Of a DNA stretch of 64,000 bases, positions 21,188-34,319 are shown piece after piece. Source of the DNA: Wyeomyia smithii. Lineage: Eukaryota > Arthropoda > Insecta > Diptera > Culicidae. A program made the translations under genes and the position numbers. The notes under the pieces are model-generated. The model did not search any database. It was not told the DNA's origin and saw nothing but the letters and a program-made list of their open reading frames with translations. Where the stretch lies: contig NC_073694.1 of assembly GCF_029784165.1 (NCBI RefSeq), positions 38,731,006 to 38,795,005 on the forward strand, read 5' to 3'. The first letter of the stretch is position 1. The number at the start of each line of letters is the position of its first letter.

Positions 21188-23040
21188 TTACCCTAACGCA
21201 ATCATGGATGTTTAAACAAATATTTGAGGCATTTTATAAATGAGCAATTTGACCATTGGGGTTTACTGTTACTTCAATAAACTTTTTTTAAACACGGAAC
21301 CACATCCAGAGCATAATTTAAAAAAGAAGTTAGTGGGTCGTAATATAACAAACAAAAATTTCATTACATTACACCATTCCTTTTAAAGGGGGGATATGTG
21401 ATGAGCATTTTTGCATTTTTGGTGTTGACCCGCAAATTATGATCTATTAGTAGAATGCTTGATTCTGTGAAGCAATTCTATAATGAATGTCCCAATTTTA
21501 ATACTTTTTTCATTGTTATTTTTGATTTAGCTGAAACATTGCACCAATGTTCCTATGGGGTGGATATGTCATTTTTTAATTAGTATTTTTCTGGATCACC
21601 ACTAATTTTTAAGAAGGTATTATGAAAAAATAGAATTGTATGATCGGGGTGACGTCTTCAGGCAAGGTTGTGGATAATTTTTTTGTTTTCCGAAGAATAA
21701 ACGCTACTGAATTTTTTGTTAGGAAAACATTTCCAAATACAATGAGGTCTTTTTTACGCGAGTTATTTCTATGCGTTTTTTGAAACCGCGATTTTTTTTT
21801 TCAAAAACGTGGATTATCTTCACGCGATTTGGAAGATTATACGTGGTTTCAAATAAATGTAGTATAAGTAAACCAAATTTAATCTTTTCAACGCGGTAAA
21901 GACCCCAGTGTAATTCAAAGTAATTTACTCAAGAAAGCTCATTTTTTAAGTTTTAACGGGTCACAAATAAAAATCTGAAATTATTTTGGGGCTCTTTTAT
22001 TTCACAACAAACACGCTCAGAGAGAAATGAGAATATGCATATGAAAGTTCTATCTCTCCTCTTTATGCCAGTATTTTTTGTTCATTCAGTTCGATTCAAA
22101 ATGCCGTCCGAACAAAGAACATTCCGCTAACAATTAAGCAAAAGTGAAAATCTTCCAGTTTCTATTATGTATGGCTATAGTTCGCCAGGCAGGTAGTGGA
22201 AGACCGGCCAGAGTAGTGGACAAAAATGTACTTTTTCCTTTTTGTCAAATCATGGTTCAAGCCGAGTGGTTTGGCTATCAATCAAAATATATACCAGAAA
22301 AAATGTTATACAGATGAAAAGTATGTGTTTTGGCTAGATCAAATATGATCACAGTACGTCAAAAAGCACAAGCGTTTTTGAACAACCACTCGACTCCATT
22401 TGTACACCAAATACGCGCCAAATAACTGATGATCAACGAATTGCGAACAGTTGAATCAAGAGATGCATTTGAAAAGCGGACTTGAAGGCCGTAAAACGCT
22501 CATGTTTCTGCATCATAAGAAAACTTCGTCGGGAGGCCGAGAACGGACGTTTCTCAGATGTTCGATATTTTTTGTTGGTTCACAATAAATGTATCTTCAT
22601 GAGAAATAAATTAGTTTTTCTTTAAGTCCCTCCACCTTTTTTGTCAGCCGTCGAAAAAAATTCCAAATTTTCAACTGTCACCCGTTATTATCTATACAAA
22701 CTGCAAATAGTTAGCTGAACATTATAGGTTTTTTGCTCATGGAGTAATGAGAAAAAAATTAAAATTTCCAAAAAATAAAAATTGGTTGTAGGAGGTGATT
22801 TTGTTCTTCCAGAAAAATTATACACCACAAAACATTCAGGAACCGGACAAAAAAAATATATATAATTATAAATTACACATCTCAAAATAACTCAGTTCAA
22901 AAAATTGTGATTCTTTTTCTAACTTTGTTGTTGAAGATGGGGGAAGAAAAAGAAAAAGAAAACTGGAATTGAAAAAAATGTTTATATGGTTTGTGGAGGG
23001 ACATAATTACTATCAACACATTGCCCAAGACACTAGTAAT
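21188..23040. repeat. direct repeat copy B
   Basis: It is colinear with copy A, offset by about 1.7 kb at its start, but longer because a 730-bp TIR element sits inside. The two copies differ by many substitutions and small indels, so the duplication is old. Confidence 0.75.
21956..22685 (+). mobile_element. Tc1/mariner-like element, 730 bp, decayed
   Basis: The ends are TA|ACGGGT at left and ACCCGT|TA at right, i.e. TIRs with a TA target duplication (21954-21955 and 22686-22687). The homologous position in copy A is uninterrupted, which proves insertion. Near 22188 a short stretch reads QAGSGRPARVVDK, like the GRP-containing linker between the two helix-turn-helix motifs of such transposases. 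The DDE core is not recognisable and stops are frequent. Confidence 0.72.
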
Positions 23041-23459
23041 GGATTCAAAAAAAACTTCCTCACTGTCAAAAAAAAGAGAAAAGTGTTTTCTTCAAAAATT
23101 TTCATATTATTATTTATTGTTGCTTAAACAAGTTATTTCTGTTGAAAAAAAACAAGTTATTTCTGTTGAAAAAAAAAAAAGATTAGTATTTTTTTTCATA
23201 TAAAACTTGAAAAACAAATTGATCACAATCTACGAACCCATCGAAAATAACAGCAGAAAATGTTGATTGGTTACAAAATGAAAACTGAAGAAGGCTTGAT
23301 CCAGTATTCATTCATATTCAGGACAAAAAAGACTATAACAAAACAGCTTCAAGAATCGGAGCCTAACTTCAAGAACAAAAAGAGCTTAATTTCGAAATAA
23401 AACGTGAGAAATACGATTATATAGAAAAAAAATGCTAAAGAGGGAACTAGAGAAAAAAC

Positions 23460-24000
23460 CGAATTGCACTACATTATTTTTTCAAAAGGGGGATGTGTAA
23501 TAGGCGTCTTCACCCAACAAATAAGTTCGAGTCGCAAACCAACCAGTTAATGCAACAAGTCATTCATATGGCAAGTCATATGTGACAGTAGCGCCAATTG
23601 ACCCATGCCAATACAGTGCCGATACCGAAAGGTGTTACATTGCATAGCCTGAGAGAACCGCTAAAGCACCAGAATATGCCGACCGTGCGAAGATGCATTC
23701 GCTCCTATTTTTCCACACCAACCAATAAGTCAACGTAGAATACGTCAATTTTTGTAAACATATTCACGCAACCAAAAGCTGGTGATAAATCAATCATAAC
23801 CAGTCAGTACGAAACTCGACTCGTTCACTCTGGACCATATGAGGATCTTCACTGAAGTTAGGGCTGCAAATTTTCGACAGTGCAAGCGAAAATGACAAAA
23901 ACAGCATTTTCACTGTCTTAAATTGAAATGACCTATAGTGTACCCAGTGTAAATTATTAATGAATGTCCGGTCATATAAAGAAATGAAATGTCTGATTTA
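23460..24000 (+). repeat. possible LTR relic preceded by polypurine tract
   Basis: CAAAAGGGGGATG followed by TGTAATAG at about 23467-23488 resembles a polypurine tract against a TG-starting LTR. The following 400-500 bases are single-copy in the window. A matching 5' LTR, primer site or pol sequence is not seen, so this is tentative. Confidence 0.3.
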
Positions 24001-27000
24001 ATATCGAAATCATTTGATTTAGGCCAATTTATTGCATGTAAACGATGAACTATAAGAGCATCTCAGCATCAGGATAAGCATCACATTCTCTCCCACATGC
24101 CCATTCCTAAAGCAACACAGCGTTTGCGAAATCACAGAAATGCTGCTAGCCAACAATCACTATCAACTGATTGGAGCTAAAAGTGTCTTTCATTCTCAGT
24201 TCTTTCGTTGAAAATTGTAATTCAAAGATTTCAATTCCAACTGAAAATCCTACTACAATATGCCTACAAAATTAGGAAGGCCTGAATTTTGCGCAAATAT
24301 CTGGCAACGAGTTTTTACTTTCCGTTATTATCTAAAATAAATATTGAATATTCAACCTTCCTCGAACATCAGCTGCGATGTTCAAGCTTGAAGCTTGAAT
24401 GGTGCTTCTGAGTTTATAGTATTTCGGCATAGAGTCATTTAATTAGATTGAACCTTTGTCTACTGTTTTACGTTTAGAGTTTACTAATTTCTCACACTAA
24501 AATTGTAATATCTTTTATACAGTAACTACCGGAAGGTGGCTAAATACATTTAGCCGAAACGTAGGTTAGTAGGCAAACTTCTGCTTCAATTTAATTACTG
24601 GACTGCACGTTGAAATACCATCAATCTAAAACCAGAACAGTCGAGGTTGATCTGGAATGTGATCAAAATATGACCACGTGGTCTAGAAACGGCACCTAAA
24701 GAATTATTGCAAAGGAGAAATTTGCTTACAGTTTATCACAAGCAATCATCCTCGAATGCAACAATGGAAAAAATGTAACAAACATCCTTATCTGATTTTC
24801 GTGAAAATTGCGGACGTGATTATGCACACAACCCTTCATTTATTTTCTAACAAGGGAGAGGTGTTTCAGCAACCTCCACATTTTTCTAGAAATACTTCAA
24901 GCCTACGTAACACCCGCGCCCTTCAGGTTTATCATCCTTCAAAAATCAGAATTTAACGCGATTTATTACTGAAATTTACCGCTCCAGAGTATCGAATCGG
25001 TGAACACCAATCGAGTGTATTTCCTAACCAGTTCATTCATATTCTATGTTAATCTTGCGGCCGTGTCTCATACACAATCCCTTCAACTTCTTTTTAATCT
25101 TTGAAATTTCAAATAATTTGAGTGTAAACTTTTTACGTAAAAATTGTACATGTTCAAGGTTTATGCATTATTTTAAAATGCTGCCTGTTCCAAAATGATA
25201 AGTGCTGAACTTTTCTTCAAGTTTATTTTGACGTAGAACTATGTGTTTAGCGAAGGTCTCTAGGGGTGTTTAATGAAAATATAAAATCGAAACAGTAGAC
25301 AAAATCATGTCCAATTTCAAACGAGGTCAAATACCATCCATTTATTGATACTTTTGAAATCGAGATGATGCCAGAGGCCGGAGTTCTAATCCAGATGCCA
25401 TTTTTAAAATCAAGATGGTGTCACTTTCGATATCAGGAGAATAAAAAAAATATAACCCATCCAATATGAATGTTTCCGGAACCAGAATCATGCACAGAGA
25501 CCAAGAATTAAGGGGTTATATACCTTTTAAGTTTTCAAAAAATCGAAATTTTTTTTATTACATTATCTTGAACTACAACATCTAGAGAACATTTTTACAA
25601 ATTTTCATAAGAATCTTAGCAATAGGAAAAGTTAGAGTGGTTTGCAGCACGCCTCGCTACGGCCGACTAAACTAAACTCGAAACTTTAAACGCTATTATC
25701 TAGGTATAGTGTTTTTCGAAAAATGACTTTGCCGTGATCCTGATTGCGGGAAAACTACTGAACCGATTTCCTTCATCTTTTTTTTTAAATTTTCGTTATT
25801 AAATTCGTCGGTCCTTGAATCGCTTTTCGAAACATACAGTTACATTTTGCCGCAAAAATCTTTTTATTGTAATTTTTATCGCTAAAAACGTGCATTTTTT
25901 GGGAAAAACGTTCCCGTTTGCACTAAAAACAAAATACTCATAAAAGCGATCGTTCAAAGACACGGCACACTTCAAAACTAATGAAATAATATGTCATTTA
26001 AAAATCCAATATGGTGACTTCCGGTTTTCGAAAATGATAAAATGATTCTCCAATATGGTTCTGTAACGAAATTTATATCTGGAGGCCGGAGATCAACTCC
26101 AGACAACGTTTTAAATTTAAAGAGGTGCTGTTAGTGTCTGGAGAACGTCCAAAAAAGGCAAAATGTTATCCAATATGGGTACTCCCCGAATCAGAAAGAC
26201 GCCCACATGATTGAAATTGACCTCAGACGCAATTTTGAAATTAAAAGTGACATATCGACACTAGATAGTGTATTAGCGAAAAAAGTTGCTCTAAAGTTCA
26301 AACAGGACGCCCTTGAAAGATTCATTTTTTTTGTCTTTTTTTACACGAGGGATGCGTTCCAATTTTGTATGGGCCCGCGTAAAAATACGTTTTTGAGTTG
26401 CAAATATAAAGAAGAAAAAGGTCCTAAAATGTTCGAACCTCGTTTAAATGTGATAGCGGTCAATCTACAGACCACAATGTAATATTTACACTAAAAATTT
26501 TATTTTTTTTTTTTTCAAAAACTGATATATGGTCACTCGTGGCCTAAAACGGAAAACTTGAATGAAATGAGGTCAATGTCTTGTACCGTTTTTGAATAAT
26601 AGAGGAATACAACCCGCGTAAAAAAGACCCTACTGTTTAAATGAGGACTTCAATAAATGAGTCAAAATAAAATTGATCTTCGTGTTATTTTTCATTAATC
26701 AGACAAGTTCCAATAATATTTTTTTAATAGTAATAATATTTCAAAATCACAATTCACCTCATTTGTTCTGAGGATTTAGAAATTATTAAGGCGTTACGTT
26801 CTGTAACTTCCTCTTGTGTGTCTCAAACAATCGTACTCTTCGCACAAAGCTGAGTCTTTCACAAAACACAAATCGCCTCCATGTTATCATAAACTAATGG
26901 GAACGCATGGTAATTTGTTAACAACTGTGATGAGAAACTGATTTGATGATATGTGAATATCACAGAAGTTTTTTGTCAATTTTCATTGAAAGTTTTTTAG

Positions 27001-29800
27001 GTTAACGAGAAACGCGTCTCGCTTTTTACACAAGTAATCTATTTTTTATACAAGTAATCTATTTAACACCTCCATTTCGGCAGTACGAAAATGATCCCTC
27101 GTTACGAGTACCGAAAATACATTGGGATAAATAGGTATTGTTTTATTATTAAATCACAAACAAATTTGCAGCACTAGACTAAACCTACTCCCCCCCCCCA
27201 CCCGTTCCCGAAGGGCTGGCTCCACTGAAGAACATAAATCGCTTCTCAAACGGTTCACCGTCGTCCTAAGCAAGCGGCTCCTGTCACAATCAACTTAACT
27301 TTCTTCAATTGTCGTTTTTCTCCGCTTATCCGGGCTGAGAATAGAATGCAGTCAGCGAGCGGTTGGTGGCAGGCTAGCGGGGGGTAGAGGCAGGCGGTCC
27401 AAACGGCGCGAATGGGTCGACAACGTTAAACCTTCGGAATGAAAAATCTTATTTGACAGCTGCAATTTTCCGCGTCATTCGTCAGGACGATTTTGTGCGA
27501 TTTTTATGGCCCAAGAAGGACGTTCGCCATTTTCTTTCCCTCAATCGCTCTTTGCTTCCTAGCGCTGGATGTCTGCAGTTGCCCCTTTAATAGTTCAGTG
27601 CTACTTTATTATCTTATTCTCCTCCGGTGCCAAACGGTAATGATGCCAGCAGAGTGGCAGTTGAAAAGCATTCTCGGCTCCTCCAAGCTGAATCTAATTT
27701 TCAATTCCATTATGCTGGTCTCGATTTTTGTAACCTCTCACTTCTGAGTCCTTTGTAAAGTCACTCCTGAGATGAACGTTAGAAATAAATAGAATGCGAT
27801 CATCGCGTTAACCAAACGGTGACTAGTCAGGACATTTTGGATAAAATAACACCAAAGTTCATGATTATGCGTCTGCCAGAAGAGAAAAAAAAAGACGGTT
27901 GATAAACTTTTTCCTTCTCAACATCGGCATCAAATCCTGAGATGAGCATAGCTTACCGCTGAATGACAGCTCTCAATTCGGAGCGAACTGACTGACGGTG
28001 GGAAGAAAAGTGGATTTAATTTCCATTGTCCGACTGCGGCGATGTCGCATCATTTCAATGGGACAATTCGCATCAAAATGTTGACACTAACAAGCACAAG
28101 AACTTTCGATGGCGAAAAAAGCTAAAATTGTACATTATCGAACGCACTGCTGCTGCTGTTGCTACTGCTCTTTATTTCCAGTAAACATTCAACTTTTTCA
28201 ATTAAGGAAACTGCCACATTACAAAAGGTAATTGAAAGCCTGCTGCCGAACGGTTTTTTTTCTCAGTTCGCGGGACAAAGCAAAGCTTTACCTGGATGTC
28301 GATTCCAATTTCAATCCAATTGTTAAATAATACCGCAGTGGAATTTGATCGTGCTAGAGCGACTGCGGGAAGAGGCACTCTGTACAGAACCTCATAATAT
28401 TGAACAACACAATGATGACCTGTTCAAGATTCCGCAGAGCTTCCGTCACGGTTGAAAGCTGTACCGAGTGGGCAACCTTGCCCCCCCCCCCCCCCCCCGA
28501 ACCTTCATCATTCCACAAAAAGAGCACAAAAGCAAACGGAAGTGAAAAAAATCAAATTAAAAATTTCATTTTTTCCTCCGTATATGTCGCCTTATCAGGG
28601 TTGGACCTCACACACAAAAGCGGGGGTGCCGTGAATCCGCTAAGCTTTGCCCGTCCGGACGGGACTGACCTTTACGGTTCCGAACGCATTTTTTTTTTAT
28701 TCTTCGTTCTGCCCAGGTCAGCTTTTCACAAACTCTTGCTTCTTGGTTCATCATTTCTAGAGCTCAACAAGAATGGTTTCGCGTTTCAAATATATACCTC
28801 AAACAGGCTGAGAGCATTCCCTTCCAGGAGAAGCTCGCTTCATCAGACGAATTTCATTTACAGAAAGATTACCTTGTGTACAGTTTGAAGTAATCGAATA
28901 CAGGGGGCGAAAAGCGAAAACAGCCCTCTTTTTTTTGCTAGATTAGACCGGTTGAATGTTGCAACTGGTTTTGTGGAATGACGTCGTGGGTCATTTAATC
29001 GTCTGATTTTTTTTAACGTTTTTAATGGAAATTTATAACTTTTACATACTTGCACATTTTCTTTGGGTAAACTGCAGGTGAAATTATTGTGAATTAATAA
29101 ATTAATAGTCAAAAGAAGCCCTGCAAAAAATTTCGTTTGAATGATTCTGGAAAGAGATCATCAAAAACTTTTCACACAAGCTTTACCTTCAGGACATCAA
29201 CCGACGATTAGTGTCTTTATTTGATGTCTGTGCATGGTGTACTGCAGGAAAAAAATCCAAAACGGGGGAACTCATCTCCGAAACCAACTGGTAACGGCAA
29301 AAATTGAAAAATGAAATTCTATGTGAATTTCAGGAATCGTGAAAACAATGAAATGATCAAAGCTTGGGCTTAGAGATGCTTCTGGAAGTTTAGAAAAATG
29401 ATCAACAAAAATATCCTAAATTAGGCTCAGTATCACAATGAAAGGTTTTGAGCGATTTCAAACTTGTTTATACTAAAACTGCTGAAAAAATGATGAAGAA
29501 GTAATGTGGAAAAAATGATTTTAGTTTGAAACCACCGAACAGAAGATGAATGAGGCTCATTGTTTTGGAAAAACACTCCAAACTGCTAGAATAATGTACC
29601 AAAATTATGGTTGGAAAGCTGAAAAAGATAACAAAAACAAAACGTATTTAGAACTATCGAAAAAGTTTTCTTCTGGTTAGAAATTATAAAAACATCCATT
29701 ACATAACATCACAAACACAAACGTCAAACTATATCACACAAACAGACCTAAAATTACTGCAAAATACCTCCTAAGATCCTTAGCTATTACTGAAGAAAAC
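24001..29800. other. long AT-rich non-coding region
   Basis: No reading frame with recognisable content. It contains TTAGCCGAAACGT near 24549, dispersed-repeat words at 25380-26190, a C9 run near 27191, and a run of about 18 C near 28481-28498. The stretch 27200-28900 is richer in GC and could be old unique DNA. I see no exon that I can defend. Confidence 0.5.
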
Positions 29801-29805
29801 ATACA

Positions 29806-30527
29806 TATGAGCCATTGCGGAACAGAGTGGTCTATGTGCCATCGAGCAAATTTTTCAGGAGTAGCAATTTTCGAAAAATCTCTGAATAAAATTCGGTTCA
29901 ACGGATTCTTTCGAACAAAATGTCCTAATACAAACGTTTTGAAGTGGTTCAATATGGGAATACATTAAATTAATAGTTTTCTTGCGAAATTAGTGATTTT
30001 ATCTCAACAATGTACATAGACCACTCTGACTTCATAGATTAATTCACTGTAACCCTAGAATCGTTTCGGAACAGAGTAGTCTATGTACACAAACCAGGTG
30101 AATGACAATGAAAATGACGGTAACTCGTATAAAATAACTAGTGTCACAGGTTATATGATACATATAGCATGTCATATGTAAGATGTCACGTGTAACATTA
30201 CATTACATTACGTGTAACATGTTACATATGACGTGTGACATGTACAAAACAAGTGACATGTTACTTATCAGATGTAATATGCTACATGATACGTGTTACA
30301 TGATAGTATTACTCCGATTTATATACAGAGACCACTCTGTTCCAAAACAGAACGGCCATTCTGTTTCGGACGAAATTTCAACACGGTATAAATCAGCTTC
30401 AAAGTTCGATTTCTCGAAATTTTCTTAATCTCACAACTTCACCTTCTTGAGTAGATGCGGTTAATGCAAAAAACACATTTTCGAAAAAAATGGTCTTTAG
30501 ACCACTCTGTTCCGCAACGGCTCATAT
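29806..30527. mobile_element. TIR element with reiterated GGAACAGAGTGGTCTATG motif
   Basis: The left end TATGAGCCATTGCGGAACAG is mirrored at the right end. Five copies of the core GGAACAGAGTGGTCTATGTACA, in both orientations, occur near 29818, 30010, 30067, 30323 and 30495. A block at 30140-30310 is packed with ACATGT/TGACATG-type palindromic words. TA flanks both ends, which suits a Tc1/mariner-type insertion. There is no transposase. Confidence 0.65.
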
Positions 30528-31063
30528 ATTGAACCTAAAAATGCCGAAGAATGCCTCTAAATGCGAAGAATGTTTCTTCGAATTGGATTTAGCTTCGCCA
30601 AACAATAATTATAAATTTTACAGAGAGCAAGAAAAGAAAATTATCATGAATTGATCTCAAAAACGCTTCTTAGACTAAAAATGACAGCGGAGAAAATTAT
30701 TTTACATCATGCACAGAACCACCGAGACGATCAGGACATGAGTTCCCGTTAGTTCATGATTATATAGTGGAAATTCATATTTTTGTACCAGCAGGAGTTT
30801 TGAATAAAAGGATGGATCAAAATAGTGGTTTAAGCCCAATTTAAAAAAAATTTGAAGCAAAAACGATAAGAATTGGATATAAAAATACTCGTGAAACATC
30901 TCAATTGGATAAAGGAGCGAAAAAGAAAAGCGAACCTTAAATTCGCCGAAAATGACTGTGAACCGTTCAACTGCAACGGTATAAACGATACAAACAAAAA
31001 CGATCTCATATCAGACTTGAATTGCTAAAATCACCTATTTGAATACAACGCATCTCGTGAACT
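30528..31063. other. no gene seen
   Basis: AT-rich DNA between two TIR elements. Confidence 0.45.
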
Positions 31064-31289
31064 GCCGATATTCGCATAACAGTTCTATGTAAAAGTCCAA
31101 TGTTTTTTTTTAGCGGAAATGGGTCCATTTTGGCATGCTCTTCAAGAATAGACATTAAAATCGAGGTTGTGAGAATCACACCTTACTTTTTTAATGGATA
31201 TTCTTGAAAAGCATGCCAAAATTGACCCATTCTCGCAAAAAATGAGAAAACACTCAAATTTCACAGTGGACTATTATGCGAATAGCGGC
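31064..31289. mobile_element. 226-bp fold-back element
   Basis: The two halves are inverted copies: GCCGATATTCGCATAA with its complement at the far end, and ATGGGTCCATTTTGGCATGC with GCATGCCAAAATTGACCCAT. The spacer is about 45 bases. It is most likely a miniature TIR element; the target duplication is unresolved. Confidence 0.65.
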
Positions 31290-31358
31290 TGTAAAGTGGT
31301 CTTAAATTCTACTCAGGTTCGCCGTAAATCATTATTTATTTCGTGAATCAGGGTAGAC

Positions 31359-31775
31359 TAGTTCTGTGCTCCGCCACGCCGCGCCGTCGCCGCCGACACT
31401 TTTACACACGCCGCCGCCGCCGGTAATTTCGAGTCGGCGCGCCGCCGAGGATATTTTTATCGCGCTGATAGTAATTTCTTTGCTGATGGCTAAATTGTTT
31501 GTTTACTTGATTCCTAACCATTTTTATTTCTTTTTTGACATCCTGTCAACCCGGATGAACATATTTTTATTTATTTATATTAAATTGAAAATCCGAACAT
31601 GAGAGTGAACACATTACACGCATTATTTTAGAAGTGGTAATTGGTGTCACGCCGGTACACGCCGCCGCCGCCGCGTGAGAAATACCAACGGCGTCACGCC
31701 GGCGCGCCGATGGCCGCCAAGGTAAAATAATTTCAACGCCGCCGCCGCCGATGATATGGTCGGCGCACAGGTCTA
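31359..31775. mobile_element. hAT-like miniature element filled with GCC repeats
   Basis: The 417-bp element has exact 8-bp duplications GGGTAGAC (31351-31358 and 31776-31783). Its ends are TAGTTCTGTGC and, inverted, TAGACCTGTGC. Both subterminal regions are packed with GCCGCC/CGGCGCGCC words (31375-31450, 31660-31770) around a plain AT-rich core. It is by far the most GC-rich patch nearby. Confidence 0.82.
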
Positions 31776-31783
31776 GGGTAGAC

Positions 31784-34217
31784 TACATACAGTTATTGTT
31801 TACATGTATGATAAATTATTCATTTTGTCTTCTGTTCAAAGCTCTTATTACTGCTGCCCTAAACATAGTAACGTCAATGTGTACACAATATTGATTATAT
31901 TTTGAATTTCGAGCAGAGTTCGAGCAGTTTTGATCCGTGATTTGAAAATTAGAAGACAACGATAGATTTTTTTTAAATCACGTTTTTCTCAGATTGTACA
32001 TAAAAACTAGTACAGCTAAATATCCCAACAAAAAAATCATGACAATATTCAACTGTAGATAAAAAGATTTGAGGGGGTATATTGCCGTTCTACGCATATT
32101 TGTCCCATGTTTCAAATCAAGCAAACAAGAAAAACGATATTCAAGTTTAACGATACTTTTACGGATTGCGTCTTTGTGACAAATGCAATTATGAGTTTCT
32201 AACCAGTTTCACCTGGAAATAGACTGTTTTCAATAAATCTAGTCGATTTTTTTCAATATAACACTCTTTTTTAACAAAAATATCCACTAGGACAATGCCG
32301 AAAATTTTACCATCTAGTAGATTATTTCTGTGCATATCACTCCCACCACGTGCATTAGATGTTTCCCAATCCGTGTGTCGATTCGGCATTATTAGGAGGA
32401 TGTCTTCGGGCTTGCAAATGTAGAAAAGAGAAGAAGCTGTTTTTCACGTAGGAACACGTCTAACCGCACATTCTGCGGAAACTAAGCCCAAGGTGTAACT
32501 TCGGAATGAAAGATTTCAAACGGTGATACTGATGTAACCACATGATTGATAAAATGATGGACAATTTTGTGATTCCTCAGTTATCATTATCATTTCAATA
32601 TTAAACAGTGAAAATTTCATAAAAGTTCCAAGGTCGAATTTTCACGAACAATGTACCAATCACATGCGAGCACGCCTGGCACAGACTTCATGAGTAGACA
32701 CCAACTGCTTGCTGTGATATCCGGTATAGCAGTGGCAAAAATAAAAAAGACAGAATCTCCCCGTCAACTAATGTTCGCTTCCATGAGCTTAGACTGATTT
32801 GATGTCTTGAAGGTGAAGCTTTTTTGGAAAGTTCGTAATCACCTTCACTATCAGACAAGAAATTTCTTCAGAAAACATGCTGGCACAGGCAACAGTTCTG
32901 TACCGAGCAATGTATGAATAGAGCGCTGGTCACTCGTCGTCTATCAGTGCAGTAGAACTCTATATTCATTTGTGTTTGAATTGTGGCTTATGTCCACGCC
33001 ACGGTCCATACAATTTTTTAGAATTTATATGGGCAGTTGTCCCCGGAGGGGGAGGGGGGGGGGCAAAATCGTTAAAAAGCTGTCCACGTGGTATGTGGAT
33101 GGCCCCGAACTAGTTTTAGTTCCAAGTCGTTTAAGGTGTAGCTTTATGAATTGAGGCTGACGACCCAGATACTTGATATTACTACCCAAGTACTTAGAAG
33201 CTTAGTACTGCTTAGATCATGATCATTATATGACGGGCACATGCTCCGGTCATATTCCGGTTGAGCTGATTGATGGTTGATGATGATGAGATGTCGAGCT
33301 TAAACCGTGCCAAAAGTAAAACGAGCTCAAATCAAACAGAGCCTCGAAGGAAAATATAAAACTATTGTAGTTCTACGTCAACTATGCGGTCGTGTCTTGG
33401 ATACCACCCTCCTACCATTTTATACAGACGTTCGTGTCTGCACTACACAAACAGCGTGTTCCGGTTACAGCTCGAATTCGCGACTACGAAGCTCAAAAAG
33501 ATTTTGAAGGCTACTCACACTCACGTAAACTCTCATATAGATTGTCAGAATATGCGTGTTGACAAAAGCAAAAATATTTCTTTCCTTTAATCTCTTATGC
33601 AAAAAACCAAACAAATATCAGCAGCTTCGTAGTCCCGAATCCACTGAAGACAGTTCTACTCTCTATTTTTATTTGTCTATGATGGTTGTCGGGTGATTGC
33701 TATTCAAAAAGGCTGTGAGAAGAAGAAGCGCAAGAACTGCTCGGTACCTTGCCGATAGCCTGCGTGCAAAGAATAGCAAACTTGGCAATAGAGCGACTGT
33801 GCACTGAAGGATGTGAGTATCGCATACCGAATGTTATATACAATGACACATGCTATCGTCGACATGGGAATAAGGTGAACAGCAAAAAAAAACCTTCGTG
33901 TATGAGGAACTAGACGGCAACATTATAGTCGCAATATATTTTATCTGTCGGCTGTCTTTTTTTTGCCAATACCAACACTGTCATAGAGAGACGTTCTCGG
34001 ATGTCATCAAAAAACTGTCATCGCTCATTACATTTTTTCCCCTGACCAAGTGTCGTAGAATTGCATAAACTTCGGCGTTGTTTCAAAAAAATTAAAAAAA
34101 AACTTACTAGGCATCTTCCAGTTTGAAAACTTCCTGACACCTAGAAATTCGATTCATGTACTCCCCTGCTCGCGAGCACAATCAACCGAAGACAACTGTT
34201 CCAAAATGCATATTCCA
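31784..34217. other. no gene seen; G-rich tract
   Basis: No coding signal. A run GGAGGGGGAGGGGGGGGGGC at about 33044-33063 could form a G-quadruplex. The short open frames here show no family motif. Confidence 0.45.
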
Positions 34218-34312
34218 AATAGGGTATCGGTCTACTTCGGTAGCGGTTTGCTTCTGCTGGTTTTGCATTAGACTGCTGTAAAAACTTACCGAAGTAGTCC
34301 GATACCCTACAC
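34218..34312. repeat. short inverted repeat TAGGGTATCGG...CTACTTCGGTAG
   Basis: TAGGGTATCGGTCTACTTCGG is mirrored by CCGAAGTAGTCCGATACCCTA with about 45 bases between. A single arm of the same family occurs at 38911-38935 (TAGGTTATCGGACTACTTCG), so the unit is dispersed. Confidence 0.65.
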
Positions 34313-34319
34313 GTTCCAG

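Noticed and set aside
23460..24000. Complete LTR retrotransposon
   Set aside because: A polypurine-like tract is followed by TG, but no second LTR, primer-binding site or pol sequence is found, so only a tentative relic is listed.
28400..28888. 162-codon plus-strand open frame with a proline run
   Set aside because: The proline run is only a C homopolymer near 28481-28498. There is no family motif, no splice context, and the composition is that of non-coding DNA.
33044..33063. G-quadruplex regulatory element
   Set aside because: The G run is real, but there is no nearby gene or promoter to give it a role, so it is noted only as composition.
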